This document shows positions 16,632 to 26,086 of a stretch of DNA of 64,000 bases, one piece after another. The position numbers were made by a program, and so were the translations under genes. Numbering within the stretch: the first letter of the stretch is position 1; every line of letters starts with the position of its first letter. The notes beneath the pieces were generated by a model. That model made no database searches, was not told the origin of the DNA, and saw only the letters and a program-made list of their open reading frames with translations. The DNA comes from Streptosporangium brasiliense (GTDB lineage: Bacteria > Actinomycetota > Actinomycetes > Streptosporangiales > Streptosporangiaceae): positions 1,240,001 to 1,304,000 of the forward strand of contig NZ_JAUSRB010000002.1 in the NCBI RefSeq assembly GCF_030811595.1, given 5' to 3'.

Positions 16632-17665
16632 CCAGCGTGTCGGAGAGAACCCCGGCCCCGCGCCCGGTCCGGCTCGGCCTGCTCGGCTGCGCCGACATCG
16701 CGCGGCGCCGTACCCTTCCGACGATCCTGCGCGAGTCCTCGGCCGAGCTGGTGGTCATCGCCGCCCGGGAGAGGGCGAAGGCCCGCATGTTCGCCGACGA
16801 GTTCGGCGGCGAAGCCGTCAAGGGCTACCAGGCTCTCCTGGACCGGCTGGACGTCGACGCCGTCTACATCCCGCTCCCGGCCGGGCTGCACCACAAGTGG
16901 ATCGTCCGGGCGCTGTACGCCGGCAAGCACGTGCTCGTGGAGAAGCCGCTGACCACGCGGTACGCCGACACCGTGGAGGTCGTGGAGCTCGCCCGGTCGC
17001 GGGGCCTGACGCTGATGGAGAACCTCACCTTCCTACGGCACGGCCTGCATGCCGCCGTCCAGCGCCTGGTGGACGCCGGGGAGATCGGCGAGCTGCGCAT
17101 GGTCGACGGCGCCTTCGGCTTCCCCCCGCTCGATCCCAGGGACATCCGCTACCGGCCGGACCTGGGGGGCGGCGCCCTGCTCGACGTCGGCGTGTACCCC
17201 CTGAGCGCGGCCCGGCTCTTCCTCGGCTCCGACCTGGAGGTGGTCGCCGCCACCCTGAAGGAGGACCCGGAACGCGGCGTCGACGTGGCGGGCAACGCGC
17301 TGCTGTGCACGCCGGACGGCCGGACGGCCCAGATCGCCTTCGGGTTCGAGCACTCCTACCGGTGCGAGTACACGCTGTGGGGGAGCCAGGGGCGGATCTT
17401 CGTCGACCGCGCCTACACTCCCCCGCCGACGTGGCGTCCGGTGATCCGGCTGGAGCGCCAGCACGAGAGGCGGGAGCTGATCCTGCCGCCCGAGGACCAG
17501 TTCGCCAACACGCTCCGCGCGTTCGTCCGAGCCGTGGGCGCTTCCGAGCGGCCTGAGCAGTCGGCCGACACGGCGGCGATCTGCGTCCAGGCGCGGCTGG
17601 TCGACCAGATCCGGGACCGGGCACGGCTCCTGCGGGACCACGAGCTGAGTAGGGGGCACAGGTGA
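16628..17665 (+). CDS. Gfo/Idh/MocA-family NDP-sugar 3-ketoreductase
   Basis: 345-aa NAD(P)-dependent oxidoreductase. The Rossmann motif GLLGCADIA lies near residue 20 and the family EKPL lysine motif is present (LVEKPLTT). The C-terminal alpha/beta domain carries GGGALLDVGVYPL. In deoxysugar pathways this family (for example KijD10) reduces the 3-keto group left by the 2,3-dehydratase, its immediate upstream neighbour here. GTG 16628 overlaps the upstream stop; GTG 16625 is equally possible. It ends in a GTGA overlap with the 4-ketoreductase. Confidence 0.88.
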   Translation: MTSVSERTPAPRPVRLGLLGCADIARRRTLPTILRESSAELVVIAARERAKARMFADEFGGEAVKGYQALLDRLDVDAVYIPLPAGLHHKWIVRALYAGKHVLVEKPLTTRYADTVEVVELARSRGLTLMENLTFLRHGLHAAVQRLVDAGEIGELRMVDGAFGFPPLDPRDIRYRPDLGGGALLDVGVYPLSAARLFLGSDLEVVAATLKEDPERGVDVAGNALLCTPDGRTAQIAFGFEHSYRCEYTLWGSQGRIFVDRAYTPPPTWRPVIRLERQHERRELILPPEDQFANTLRAFVRAVGASERPEQSADTAAICVQARLVDQIRDRARLLRDHELSRGHR

Positions 17666-18633
17666 GTGACGGTCGCGTCATCGTGCTGGGCGGCACGGGG
17701 TTCTTGGGCCGCCAGGTGTGCATGGATCTCGCCGCCTCGGGCGATGACGTGCTCGCCGTGGCCAGGACCGCGCCCCGCCCCGCCCCGGCCTACCGGTTCC
17801 GCTCCCTGGACGTCTCCCGGCTGCCGACCGGGGACCTGGTCTCGGTTCTGGCCGCCGAGCGCCCGGACGCCGTGGTCAACGCCACGGGCGGCAAGTGGGG
17901 GCTGTCCGACCGCGAGCTGGAGGCCAGCTGCGTGGTGCCGACCCGCCGCCTCCTGGCGGCGCTGGAGCGGCTCAGGTACCGGCCGCGTCTGGTGCACCTG
18001 GGTTCGGTGCTGGAGTACGGTCCGATCGCTCCCGGCGGCCGGACGTCCGCGGCGCAGCCGCTCCGCCCCACGACCACCTACGGCAAGACCAAGCTGGCCG
18101 CGACCCAGGCCGTCCTGACGGCGGCCGCGGCGGGGACCGTGGACGCCATCGTGCTGCGGATCGCGAACGTGGCCGGTCCCGGCACACCGGCGGTCAGCCT
18201 GCTCGGGCGGGTGGCCGGTCAGCTCGCCGAGGCCGCCGCCGGCGGAGAGCCCGCGAAGGTGGAGCTGACCTCCCTGCGCGCCCACCGCGACTATGTGGAC
18301 GTCCGGGACGTGTCCGACGCCGTCCTCGCCGCGACGCGGGCCCCGGTCACGGGCGCGGCGATCGGCATCGGGCGGGGGGAGGCCGTCCCCGTGCGCTCGC
18401 TCGTCGAGCTGCTCATCGAGGTGAGCGGGGTCGCCGCCCACGTGGTGGAGCTGCCGACCCCGGCCGGGTCGCCGGATCTCGGCGACTGGACCAGGGTCGA
18501 CCCGCGTCCGGCCCGGGAGCTGCTCGGCTGGAGCCCGCGGCGGACCCTGCGTGACTCGGTGCGCGGGCTGTGGGACGAGGTCAGGGCGCGGACGGGGGTG
18601 CCTGAGCGGAGCTCGGCCGTCCCCGGGCAGTAG
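17662..18633 (+). CDS. NDP-sugar 4-ketoreductase (extended SDR)
   Basis: 323-aa extended SDR: GGTGFLG at the N-terminus, LGSVLEYG with the catalytic Ser, and TYGKTK as YxxxK. Third in a 2,3-dehydratase, 3-ketoreductase, 4-ketoreductase set, so it probably performs the final C-4 reduction of a 2,6-dideoxyhexose such as D-olivose (inference from order). GTG start overlaps the previous stop. The last gene before a 349-bp gap. Confidence 0.82.
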   Translation: MSDGRVIVLGGTGFLGRQVCMDLAASGDDVLAVARTAPRPAPAYRFRSLDVSRLPTGDLVSVLAAERPDAVVNATGGKWGLSDRELEASCVVPTRRLLAALERLRYRPRLVHLGSVLEYGPIAPGGRTSAAQPLRPTTTYGKTKLAATQAVLTAAAAGTVDAIVLRIANVAGPGTPAVSLLGRVAGQLAEAAAGGEPAKVELTSLRAHRDYVDVRDVSDAVLAATRAPVTGAAIGIGRGEAVPVRSLVELLIEVSGVAAHVVELPTPAGSPDLGDWTRVDPRPARELLGWSPRRTLRDSVRGLWDEVRARTGVPERSSAVPGQ

Positions 18634-18982
18634 CGCTCAGCCGCGGATCGCGATCTCGCGGGCGTGGCCGCCGGGAAAATCGAAAGTCGGCGATAATCCA
18701 CGCCGTCGAATTCAAGCGGGCGGGAACTCCGCCGGGCAAAAGGCCCGGTTTCAAGGCGCCTCGGCGCCGGAACGGAATCCGTCACATCCATCGCCGACAG
18801 GCGGCCCGTATTTCGGTAACGAGCCGTACACCCGATCCGGTCCGGCCGGAATGAGACGGCGGCGATATTAGGGAAATCACGAATCAAACTTCGATAACTT
18901 TACGAAGAACTCAGATCGCCGACACAACTGGAGTCTTCGTGAACCAGCCTGTCATTCTGGGCCTGTCCTTCAGAGCCGACTC
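18634..18982 (+). promoter_or_regulatory. intergenic promoter region ahead of rmlA
   Basis: 349 bp with no convincing coding frame, clearly AT-richer toward the right. A small hairpin, CTTCG-ATAACTTTA-CGAAG, is near 18889-18907. It must contain the promoter for the rmlA-rmlB-epimerase operon; no clear consensus boxes were seen. Confidence 0.45.
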
Positions 18983-20050
18983 GTGAAGGCGCTTGTGCTG
19001 GCGGGCGGGGTCGGCTCGCGCTTACGGCCGATCACTCACACCTTGGCCAAGCAGCTCCTTCCGATCGCCAACAAGCCCGTGCTGTTCTACGTCCTGGAGT
19101 CGATCCGCGACGCCGGGATCCGCGAGGTGGGGATCGTCGTCGGCAACACCACCGCGCAGGAGATCGAGAAGGCGGTCGGGGACGGCTCGGACTTCGGGCT
19201 GGAGGTGACCTACCTGCTGCAGAACGAACCGCGCGGGCTGGCGCACGCCGTCCTCATCGCCTGCGACTACCTCGGCGACGACGACTTCGTGATGTACCTG
19301 GGCGACAACTTCGTCGTCGGTGGCATCAACGACCTCGTTGACCGCTTCCGCCGCGGACGTCCCGAGGCCCAGGTCATGCTCACCAAGGTGGCCGAACCCC
19401 ACGCGTTCGGCGTCGCCGAGATGAACGAGGACGGCCGGGTCGTCGGCGTCGAGGAGAAGCCCCGGAACCCCAAGAGCGACCTCGTCCTGGTCGGCGTCTA
19501 CGTTTTCAGCCCGGCCGTGCACAAGGCGATAGCGGAGATCAAGCCGTCCTGGCGGAACGAACTGGAGATCACCGACGCGATCCAGTGGCTGATCGACCAG
19601 GGGCACCGCGTCGAACCCACGGTGATCTCGGGCTACTGGCGGGACGCCGGGAGCCTCGGCGACATCCTTGAGCTGAACCGCTTCGTCCTGGAGGGCATCG
19701 AGTCCTCCGTGGTGGGCGAGGTGGACGCGGCCAGCGAGCTGATCGGTCACGTCGTGGTGGAGCCCGGCGCGGTCGTCTCCGGCTCCCGCATCGTCGGCCC
19801 GGTCGTCCTCGGCGCCGGATCGGTCGCCCGTAACTCCTACCTGGGGCCGTTCACCTCCATCGACCGCGACTGCACGGTGATCGACAGCGAGATCGAGTGC
19901 TCGATCGTGCTGCGCGGCGCCCGCATCGAGGGGGTCGGCCGCGTCGAGTACTCGCTGATCGGCCGCGAGACGCGGGTGACCGCCGCCGACATGCCCAGAG
20001 CCCACCGACTCGTCCTGGGCGACCACAGCGACGTGCAGGTCAGCGGCTGA
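18983..20050 (+). CDS. rmlA: glucose-1-phosphate thymidylyltransferase, long form
   Basis: 355-aa sugar nucleotidyltransferase: LAGGVGSRLRPIT at the N-terminus, EKPxxPKSDL in the middle, and a C-terminal left-handed beta-helix extension (SGSRIVGPVVLGAG...), as in StrD-type long RmlA enzymes. It makes dTDP-glucose from glucose-1-phosphate and dTTP, the entry to all dTDP-deoxysugars of the cluster. Leu14 is encoded by TTA, rare in such genomes and a possible bldA checkpoint. GTG start; the stop overlaps the rmlB ATG (TGATG). Confidence 0.93.
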   Translation: MKALVLAGGVGSRLRPITHTLAKQLLPIANKPVLFYVLESIRDAGIREVGIVVGNTTAQEIEKAVGDGSDFGLEVTYLLQNEPRGLAHAVLIACDYLGDDDFVMYLGDNFVVGGINDLVDRFRRGRPEAQVMLTKVAEPHAFGVAEMNEDGRVVGVEEKPRNPKSDLVLVGVYVFSPAVHKAIAEIKPSWRNELEITDAIQWLIDQGHRVEPTVISGYWRDAGSLGDILELNRFVLEGIESSVVGEVDAASELIGHVVVEPGAVVSGSRIVGPVVLGAGSVARNSYLGPFTSIDRDCTVIDSEIECSIVLRGARIEGVGRVEYSLIGRETRVTAADMPRAHRLVLGDHSDVQVSG

Positions 20051-21048
20051 TGCCCCGCGTCCTCGTCACCGGCGGCGCCGGTTTCATCGGCTCGAACTAC
20101 GTCCGCGAACTGCTCTCCGGCGCCTACCCGGCCTGGCGCGACGCCGAGGTCACCGTCCTGGACAAGCTGACCTACGCGGGCAACCCGGCCAACCTGGAAG
20201 CCGTCAAGGACCGGCTCACCTTCGTCCACGGCGACATCTGCGACGAGAACCTCCTCGCCGACCTCGTGCCCGGCCACGACGTGGTGCTCAACTTCGCCGC
20301 CGAGTCGCACGTCGACAGGTCCATCGTCAGCTCCGCCGAGTTCGTGCGCACCAACGTGCTGGGCGTCCAGGCCCTCATGCAGGCCTGCCTGGACGCGGGC
20401 GTCTCCCGCGTCGTCCAGGTCTCCACCGACGAGGTCTACGGCAGCATCGACACGGGCTCGTGGGACGAGGAGACGCCCCTGGCGCCCAACTCCCCGTACT
20501 CGGCGGCCAAGGCGGGCGGCGACCTGATCGCCCGCGCCTACGTCCGCACGCACGGGCTGCCGGTCAGCATCACCCGTTCCGGCAACAACTACGGCCCCTA
20601 CCAGTATCCGGAGAAGGTCATCCCGCTGTTCGTCACCCACCTGATGGAAGGGCGGGACGTGCCGCTCTTCGGGGACGGCCGCAACGTGCGTGACTGGATC
20701 CACGTGGACGACCACTGCCGCGGGATCCAGGTCGTCGCCGAGCACGGGGAGGTCGGCGAGGTCTACCACATCGCGGGGACCGCCGAGCTGAGCAACCTGC
20801 AGCTCATCCAGCGCCTGCTCGACGCCTGCGGCGCCGGCTGGGACCGGGTCGAGCGGGTCCCCGACCGCAAGGGCCACGACCGCCGCTACTCGTTGTCGGA
20901 CGCCAAGGTGCGGCGGCTGGGCTACGCGCCCCGCGTCGCGTTCGAGGACGGCCTGCTCCGGACGGCCCGCTGGTACGAGGCCAACCGCGACTGGTGGGAG
21001 CCGCTCAAGCGGCGGACCGGCGGAGCAGACGTCCATAGCCGCCTATAG
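20050..21048 (+). CDS. rmlB: dTDP-glucose 4,6-dehydratase
   Basis: 332-aa extended SDR: GGAGFIG, NFAAESHVDRSI, VSTDEVYG and PYSAAKAG (YxxxK), and the RSGNNYGPYQYPEK segment that is diagnostic for RmlB. It forms dTDP-4-keto-6-deoxyglucose, the branch-point for olivose, fucose, evalose and evernitrose units. Coupled to rmlA by a TGATG overlap. Confidence 0.95.
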   Translation: MPRVLVTGGAGFIGSNYVRELLSGAYPAWRDAEVTVLDKLTYAGNPANLEAVKDRLTFVHGDICDENLLADLVPGHDVVLNFAAESHVDRSIVSSAEFVRTNVLGVQALMQACLDAGVSRVVQVSTDEVYGSIDTGSWDEETPLAPNSPYSAAKAGGDLIARAYVRTHGLPVSITRSGNNYGPYQYPEKVIPLFVTHLMEGRDVPLFGDGRNVRDWIHVDDHCRGIQVVAEHGEVGEVYHIAGTAELSNLQLIQRLLDACGAGWDRVERVPDRKGHDRRYSLSDAKVRRLGYAPRVAFEDGLLRTARWYEANRDWWEPLKRRTGGADVHSRL

Positions 21049-21063
21049 CCTCAAGGAGCCCGA

Positions 21064-22092
21064 ATGACTCATTGCCTGGTGACCGGCGGAGCCGGTTTCA
21101 TCGGCTCCCATCTGGTGGAGCGCCTGCTCGGGGACGGGCACGCGGTCACCGTTCTCGACGATCTCAGCGGCGGCAGCAGGGGCCGCGTTCCCGCCGGCGC
21201 CGACCTGGTCGTCGGCTCGGTGACCGACGAGGCGCTCGTCGACTCCCTGTTCGCCGAGCGCCGCTTCGACCGGGTCTTCCATTTCGCCGCGTTCGCGGCC
21301 GAGGCGATCAGCCACTCGGTCAAGAAGCTCAACTACGGCACGAACGTGATGGGCAGCATCAACCTGATCAACGCGTCGCTGCAGACGGGGGTGTCGTTCT
21401 TCTGCTTCGCCTCGTCGGTGGCGGTGTACGGCCACGGCGAGACGCCCATGCGGGAGTCCTCGACCCCGGTCCCGGCCGACAGCTACGGGAACGCCAAACA
21501 CGTGGTCGAGCGCGAGCTCGAAGTGACGATGCGGCTGCAGGGGCTGCCCTTCACCGCCTTCCGCATGCACAACGTGTACGGCGAATGGCAGAACATGCGC
21601 GACCCCTACCGCAACGCGGTGGCCATCTTCTTCAACCAGATCATGCGCGGCGAGCCGATCACGGTCTACGGGGACGGCGGCCAGGTGCGGGCGTTCACCT
21701 ACGTCCAGGACGTCGTGAACGTGGTGAGCCGGGCCCCGGAGACCGAACGCGCCTGGGGCCGGGCCTTCAACGTGGGTTCGGCGAGCACCAACACGGTGCT
21801 GGAGCTGGCGCAGGCCGTACGCGCCGCGGCCGGGGTGTCCGAGCACCCCATCGCGCACCTGCCGGCCCGGGACGAGGTGAAGGTGGCCTACACGGCCACG
21901 GAAGAGGCCAGGTCGGTGTTCGGGGACTGGAGCGACACGCCGTTGTCCGAGGGCCTCGCGCGGACCGCGAAGTGGGCGGCCGAAGCCGGCCCGACGGAAC
22001 TGAAATCGTCCTTCGACATTGAAATCGGCGGCCATCAGGTGCCGGAATGGGCGCGGTTCGTGGAGAAACGGCTGGGCTCGGCCGGGAGTTGA
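21064..22092 (+). CDS. NDP-sugar epimerase, UDP-glucose 4-epimerase-like
   Basis: 342-aa extended SDR with GGAGFIG, FASSVAVYG and YGNAK. The HFAAFAAEAISHSVKK region resembles GalE-type 4-epimerases and related CDP/UDP-sugar enzymes. In this context it may supply the galacto-configured sugar (4-O-methyl-D-fucose) or take part in pentose or heptose formation; this is not decidable from sequence. AAGGAG lies seven bases ahead of the ATG. Last gene of the rmlA operon. Confidence 0.8.
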   Translation: MTHCLVTGGAGFIGSHLVERLLGDGHAVTVLDDLSGGSRGRVPAGADLVVGSVTDEALVDSLFAERRFDRVFHFAAFAAEAISHSVKKLNYGTNVMGSINLINASLQTGVSFFCFASSVAVYGHGETPMRESSTPVPADSYGNAKHVVERELEVTMRLQGLPFTAFRMHNVYGEWQNMRDPYRNAVAIFFNQIMRGEPITVYGDGGQVRAFTYVQDVVNVVSRAPETERAWGRAFNVGSASTNTVLELAQAVRAAAGVSEHPIAHLPARDEVKVAYTATEEARSVFGDWSDTPLSEGLARTAKWAAEAGPTELKSSFDIEIGGHQVPEWARFVEKRLGSAGS

Positions 22093-22399
22093 CTGTGGTG
22101 AAAACACTAGTCCCCTTCCCCAAATGAATGGATAGGGTCAAGTTCCATGAACCGCGGAGTAATTGCGCGCCGGACGCGGGGACCGGAGCCCTGGATAAAC
22201 GGCTCCGAATATGACGGATTTCGTCATGCCGACGGCTCCGCCCAGGATTATCCGCTGAATCGGGATCCGGCGGACCGGGCCCGTGCTCTCTCCGCGCCGT
22301 TCCCACACGCCAGGCGCATTCTCAGACCCGGGGCGCCGGAGGGCACGGACGCCCCGGCGTGCGACACCGTCACCGTCCGCCGAAGGGATTGACCAAACG
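22093..22399 (+). promoter_or_regulatory. intergenic region before the second oxygenase
   Basis: 307 bp. It contains an ACTAGT hexamer at 22106, CCCCTTCCCC, and a short open frame (22147-22392, 81 codons) with weak ribosome site and atypical third-position usage that I do not believe is a gene. A promoter for the long operon 22400-30805 is expected here. Confidence 0.4.
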
Positions 22400-23065
22400 A
22401 TGAGCCCGGTGGTGCGAGACCATAGCCGGCAGGTCCTGCGGTTCCGCGAAGACGGCTTCGTCTGCGCCGGACCCGTGTTCGACGACGACGTGGTGCGGCG
22501 GCTCAGAGCGGGCGCGGAGAGGCTGATCTCCCGCTTCACGGAGCAGGGACACGTCTCCGACGACTACTGGAACTACGAGGTCGACGGGGAACCCCCGGTG
22601 CTGTACCGCATCCACAACCTTGAGAAGCAGGACTGGCCGGAGGCCGAGCTGCTGTTCCGGGCGGAGTTGAGCGACCTCGCCGCCGAGTTCATCGGTTCCC
22701 CCGCCGTCCCGACGGCTTTCGCGCTGGTGCTCAAGGAGCCGTACCGGGCGGCCGGGGTGCCCTGGCACCGGGACCGCGCCGACGTCGCGCCCCACACGGT
22801 GTGCAACCTGAGCGTCTGCCTGGACACGGCGGGCCCGGAGAACGGGTGCCTGGAGGGGGTCCCCGGTTCGCACCTGCTGCCGGACGACGCGGACGTCGTG
22901 TCGGTACGGGACGGCGGCCCCAGGACGCCGATCGCCGTGCAGGAGGGTGACGTCGTCGTGCACGACGTCCGACTCGTGCACGGGTCGGGACCGAACCCCA
23001 CCGAGAAGTGGCGCAGAACGATCGTCATCGAGTTCGCGGACCCCGAGATGTCCCTCACGTCCTGA
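22400..23065 (+). CDS. PhyH-family Fe(II)/2-oxoglutarate oxygenase (copy 2)
   Basis: 221-aa PhyH-family enzyme, shorter than the other three. Iron ligands: HRD in VPWHRDRAD and the distal His in VRLVHGSGPN; 2-oxoglutarate arginine in RRTIVIEF. A candidate for one of the orthoester or methylenedioxy closures, or for a sugar hydroxylation. The compact size resembles the smaller members of the AviO/EvdO set as I recall it; this is not a firm assignment. First gene of an operon continuing to about 30.8 kb. Confidence 0.86.
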   Translation: MSPVVRDHSRQVLRFREDGFVCAGPVFDDDVVRRLRAGAERLISRFTEQGHVSDDYWNYEVDGEPPVLYRIHNLEKQDWPEAELLFRAELSDLAAEFIGSPAVPTAFALVLKEPYRAAGVPWHRDRADVAPHTVCNLSVCLDTAGPENGCLEGVPGSHLLPDDADVVSVRDGGPRTPIAVQEGDVVVHDVRLVHGSGPNPTEKWRRTIVIEFADPEMSLTS

Positions 23066-23100
23066 CCGTCCGGCCATCGAACACCGCCAGAAGGGATCTC

Positions 23101-24372
23101 ATGAGGGTTCTGTTCACCGTGTCCAACTGGGCCGGGCATTACATGTGCATGGTGCCCCTGGCGTGGGCGTTCCGCGCGGCCGGGCACGAGGTCCGGGTGG
23201 CGTGCCCACCGCAGCAGGTGCAGGGGGTCGCCTCGACGGGGCTGATGCCCGTGTCGGTGCTCGACGCACCCGACATGATGGAGAGCGCCCGGCTGGCCTT
23301 CTACGTCCAGGCGCTCTACACCCCGCAGCAGACTCCCGAGGTGCCGCTGCCGCTGCACCCGTTCACGGGGGAGGCGCTCGCCTCGCTCCGCGACTTCGAC
23401 ACGAGCCTGCTGGACGACTTCTGGAAGGACACGGTCACCTCGATCCAGCGCAGCTACGACGGCGCCGTGAACTTCGCCGCCGCCTGGCGCCCCGATCTGG
23501 TGGTGCACGACATCATGGCGGTGGAGGGCGCGCTGATCGGCGCGCTCCACGACGTGCCCAGCGTCTACTTCTCGCCGGGCTTCATCGGCACGATCGAGAC
23601 CGAGCCGGGGCTCGACCTCGTGGCCAACGACCCCCTCTCGTGCTTCGAGAAGTACGGCGTGGACTGGACCCGCCACAAGATCAAATATGCGGTGGACCCC
23701 TCTCCGGACGTGGCCGTCCCCCCGATGGGCGACGCGCTGCGCATCCCCATCAGATACCAGCCCTACAACGGGGCGCAGGATCTGGACCCCTGGATGTTCG
23801 GTCCCGCGAAGGGGAAACGGATCTGCCTGGTCTGGGGCAACTCGGCGACGGGCGTCTTCGGCGAGCAGCTCCCCGCGCTGCACCACGCGATCGACTCCGC
23901 CGCCCAGCACGGCGCGGAGGTCGTGCTCACCGCGGCCCTGTCGGAGGTGGAGCGCCTCGGCCCGCTCCCGCCGAACGTGCGGGTGCTGCGCAACTGCCCG
24001 CTCGAACTGATCCTGCCGAGCTGTGACCTGCTCATCCACCACGGCAGTGCCAACTGCTACATGAACGGGCTCGTGATGGGCATCCCGCAGCTGTCCCTGG
24101 CCCTCAACTACGACGGGCGGATCTACGGCAGGCGGCTCGACCCGTTCGGGGCGACCAAGACGTTGCCCGGCCTGACGGCCACCCGGGAGGAGATCGACAA
24201 GGCCCTCGCCGCCGTGCTGTTCGATCAGCAGTACGGCCGGGAGGCCGCCGTCATGCGTGACTCCCTCGCCACGGCGCCGACCGCCACGCAGGTGGCCGAC
24301 CTGCTCATCAGGCTCGCGGCGACGGGCGGACTGACCGGCGAGGACGTCGCCGAGCTTGCGGCCGCCCGATGA
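23101..24372 (+). CDS. GT1-family (UGT/macrolide-type) glycosyltransferase
   Basis: 423-aa GT-B glycosyltransferase. The N-terminal acceptor domain begins MRVLFTVSNWAGHYMCMVPL. The C-terminal nucleotide-sugar site includes HHGSANCYMNGLVMGIPQL, a variant of the HHGGAGT motif of antibiotic UGTs. It transfers a dTDP- or UDP-deoxysugar to the growing oligosaccharide or to the aromatic acid. AGAAGGGA lies just ahead of the ATG. The four-base ATGA overlap with the next gene indicates coupling. Donor and acceptor cannot be told. Confidence 0.88.
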   Translation: MRVLFTVSNWAGHYMCMVPLAWAFRAAGHEVRVACPPQQVQGVASTGLMPVSVLDAPDMMESARLAFYVQALYTPQQTPEVPLPLHPFTGEALASLRDFDTSLLDDFWKDTVTSIQRSYDGAVNFAAAWRPDLVVHDIMAVEGALIGALHDVPSVYFSPGFIGTIETEPGLDLVANDPLSCFEKYGVDWTRHKIKYAVDPSPDVAVPPMGDALRIPIRYQPYNGAQDLDPWMFGPAKGKRICLVWGNSATGVFGEQLPALHHAIDSAAQHGAEVVLTAALSEVERLGPLPPNVRVLRNCPLELILPSCDLLIHHGSANCYMNGLVMGIPQLSLALNYDGRIYGRRLDPFGATKTLPGLTATREEIDKALAAVLFDQQYGREAAVMRDSLATAPTATQVADLLIRLAATGGLTGEDVAELAAAR

Positions 24373-25367
24373 CGGCCACGACCATGGAAGGCGCGCGGGT
24401 CGTCGTCACGGGCGGCGCCGGCTTCATCGGGTCCCACCTCTGCGAATCGCTGATCGCCCAGGGCTGCTCGGTGATCTGCGTGGACAACATGTCCACCGGC
24501 GATCCGGAGAACCTCGCGGAGGTCGAGCGCTCGCCGCGGTTCCGGCTGGTCCAGGCGGACGTCACCGAGCCGTTCACCGTCGACCAGCCGGTCGACCACG
24601 TCGTGCACCTCGCCTCGCCGGCCTCGCCGCTCGACTACCTCCGCATGCCGCTGGAGACGCTGCGCGTGGGTTCGGCGGGCACGGAGAACGCCCTGCGGGT
24701 GGCGGTGGCGCACCGGGCGCGTTTCGTGCTCGCCTCGACGTCGGAGGTCTACGGCGACCCCGCGCAGCACCCCCAACTGGAGTCGTACTGGGGCAACGTG
24801 AACCCGGTGGGCCCACGCGCCGTGTACGACGAGGCCAAACGCTACGCCGAGGCGCTGACGGCCGCCTACCGCCGCACGCTCGGCGCCGACACGGCCATCG
24901 CCCGGCTGTTCAACAGCTTCGGGCCGAGGATGCGCCGCAACGACGGCCGTATCGTGCCGACCTTCATCGACCAGGCCCTGACCGGCAGGCCGCTGACCAT
25001 CAACGGCTCCGGCGAGCAGACCAGATCTCTGTGCTACGTGGACGACACGGTCAGGGGCCTGCTGGCCCTGATGTGCAGCTCGGTGCCCGGACCGGTCAAC
25101 ATCGGCGCCACCCAGGAGCTCTCCGTGCGCGAGATCGCCGAGCTGATCGCCCGGGAGGTCGGGGTCGAGCTCCGCACCGTGTCCCAGTGCCTGCCGGTCG
25201 ACGAGCCGGGCCGGCGCTGCCCCGACATCGAGGCGGCCAGGACCCAGCTCGGCTGGAAACCGGAGATGCACGTCGCCGAAGGGCTGCGCCGGACCCTTGA
25301 ATGGTGGTCGACAGCCTACGCCGGAGGGACACCCAGCCGGATGGACACCGCGAGTGAGGTCGTATGA
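24369..25367 (+). CDS. UDP-glucuronate decarboxylase (UDP-xylose synthase)-like
   Basis: 332-aa extended SDR: GGAGFIGSHLC, ASTSEVYG and VYDEAKRYAEAL (YxxxK). The HLASPASPLDYLRMPLETL segment is characteristic of UDP-xylose synthases. AviE2 of the avilamycin cluster is such an enzyme and feeds the terminal pentose (L-lyxose) unit, so this is the likely counterpart. It oxidises and decarboxylates UDP-GlcA to UDP-xylose. Overlaps both neighbours by four bases. Confidence 0.87.
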   Translation: MTATTMEGARVVVTGGAGFIGSHLCESLIAQGCSVICVDNMSTGDPENLAEVERSPRFRLVQADVTEPFTVDQPVDHVVHLASPASPLDYLRMPLETLRVGSAGTENALRVAVAHRARFVLASTSEVYGDPAQHPQLESYWGNVNPVGPRAVYDEAKRYAEALTAAYRRTLGADTAIARLFNSFGPRMRRNDGRIVPTFIDQALTGRPLTINGSGEQTRSLCYVDDTVRGLLALMCSSVPGPVNIGATQELSVREIAELIAREVGVELRTVSQCLPVDEPGRRCPDIEAARTQLGWKPEMHVAEGLRRTLEWWSTAYAGGTPSRMDTASEVV

Positions 25368-26086
25368 GCAACGTGAAGCAGACGTCGAAGAAGCCCCCGC
25401 TGCAGAGCATGGGTGATCTCAACTGGGTGTGGGAGTGGAGCTCGCCGGAGGAGATGCAGATCCAGCTCGCCGGCACCCAGCCGAGGGACGAATACCTGCG
25501 GGACCGCGTCGACCGGGCGGACTGGGTGGCCGAGCGGTTGGGGCTGACCCCGGAGGAGGAGATCTTCGAGATCGGCAGCGGCGAGGGGATCATGGCGAAG
25601 GTGCTCGCCCCCCGGGTGCGCAGCGTGCTCTGCACCGACGTCAGCCAGTCGTTCCTCGCCAAGGCGCGCGTCACCTGCCGGGACCACGCCAACGTCTCCT
25701 ACCACCACATCGAGAACGACTTCCTGGAGAAGCTGCCCACGGCCGGCTTCGACGCGGGGTTCTCGCTCAACGTCTTCATCCACTTCAACGTCTTCGAGAT
25801 CTACCTCTATCTCCGCGAGATCAGGCGGATCCTGCGGCCCGGCGGCCGCTTCGGCTTCAACTTCGTGGACCTCGGCGAGGTGACGCGCGACTTCTTCCAC
25901 CACTACGCGGAGCGCTACCGCGAGGCCAACCCGGTGGAGTTCAAGGGCTTCCTGACCTGGCACGGGGCCGACCTCATCGTCAAGATCGCCAAGGAGGCGG
26001 GGCTGACCCCCCTTCTCGACGAGTTCGTCGACGAGCAGGGTGTCGGCTTCCTGGTCCTGCGGCGCGACGAGGAGCCCGCCGCGTGA
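25364..26086 (+). CDS. SAM-dependent methyltransferase (sugar O-methylation candidate)
   Basis: 240-aa class I methyltransferase. The SAM-binding motif is IFEIGSGEGIMAKVL (near residue 64), followed by TDVSQSFL, and LRPGGRFGFN marks the post-motif strand. No aromatic-substrate signature. Among the five O-methyltransferase candidates of the cluster it may act on fucose, mannose, lyxose or eurekanate hydroxyls. ATG overlaps the decarboxylase stop; its own stop overlaps the aldo-keto reductase start. Confidence 0.83.
   Translation: MSNVKQTSKKPPLQSMGDLNWVWEWSSPEEMQIQLAGTQPRDEYLRDRVDRADWVAERLGLTPEEEIFEIGSGEGIMAKVLAPRVRSVLCTDVSQSFLAKARVTCRDHANVSYHHIENDFLEKLPTAGFDAGFSLNVFIHFNVFEIYLYLREIRRILRPGGRFGFNFVDLGEVTRDFFHHYAERYREANPVEFKGFLTWHGADLIVKIAKEAGLTPLLDEFVDEQGVGFLVLRRDEEPAA

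Noticed and set aside
22147..22392. Small 81-codon gene upstream of oxygenase 2
   Set aside because: Weak ribosome site, atypical codon use and no recognisable domain; treated as leader DNA.
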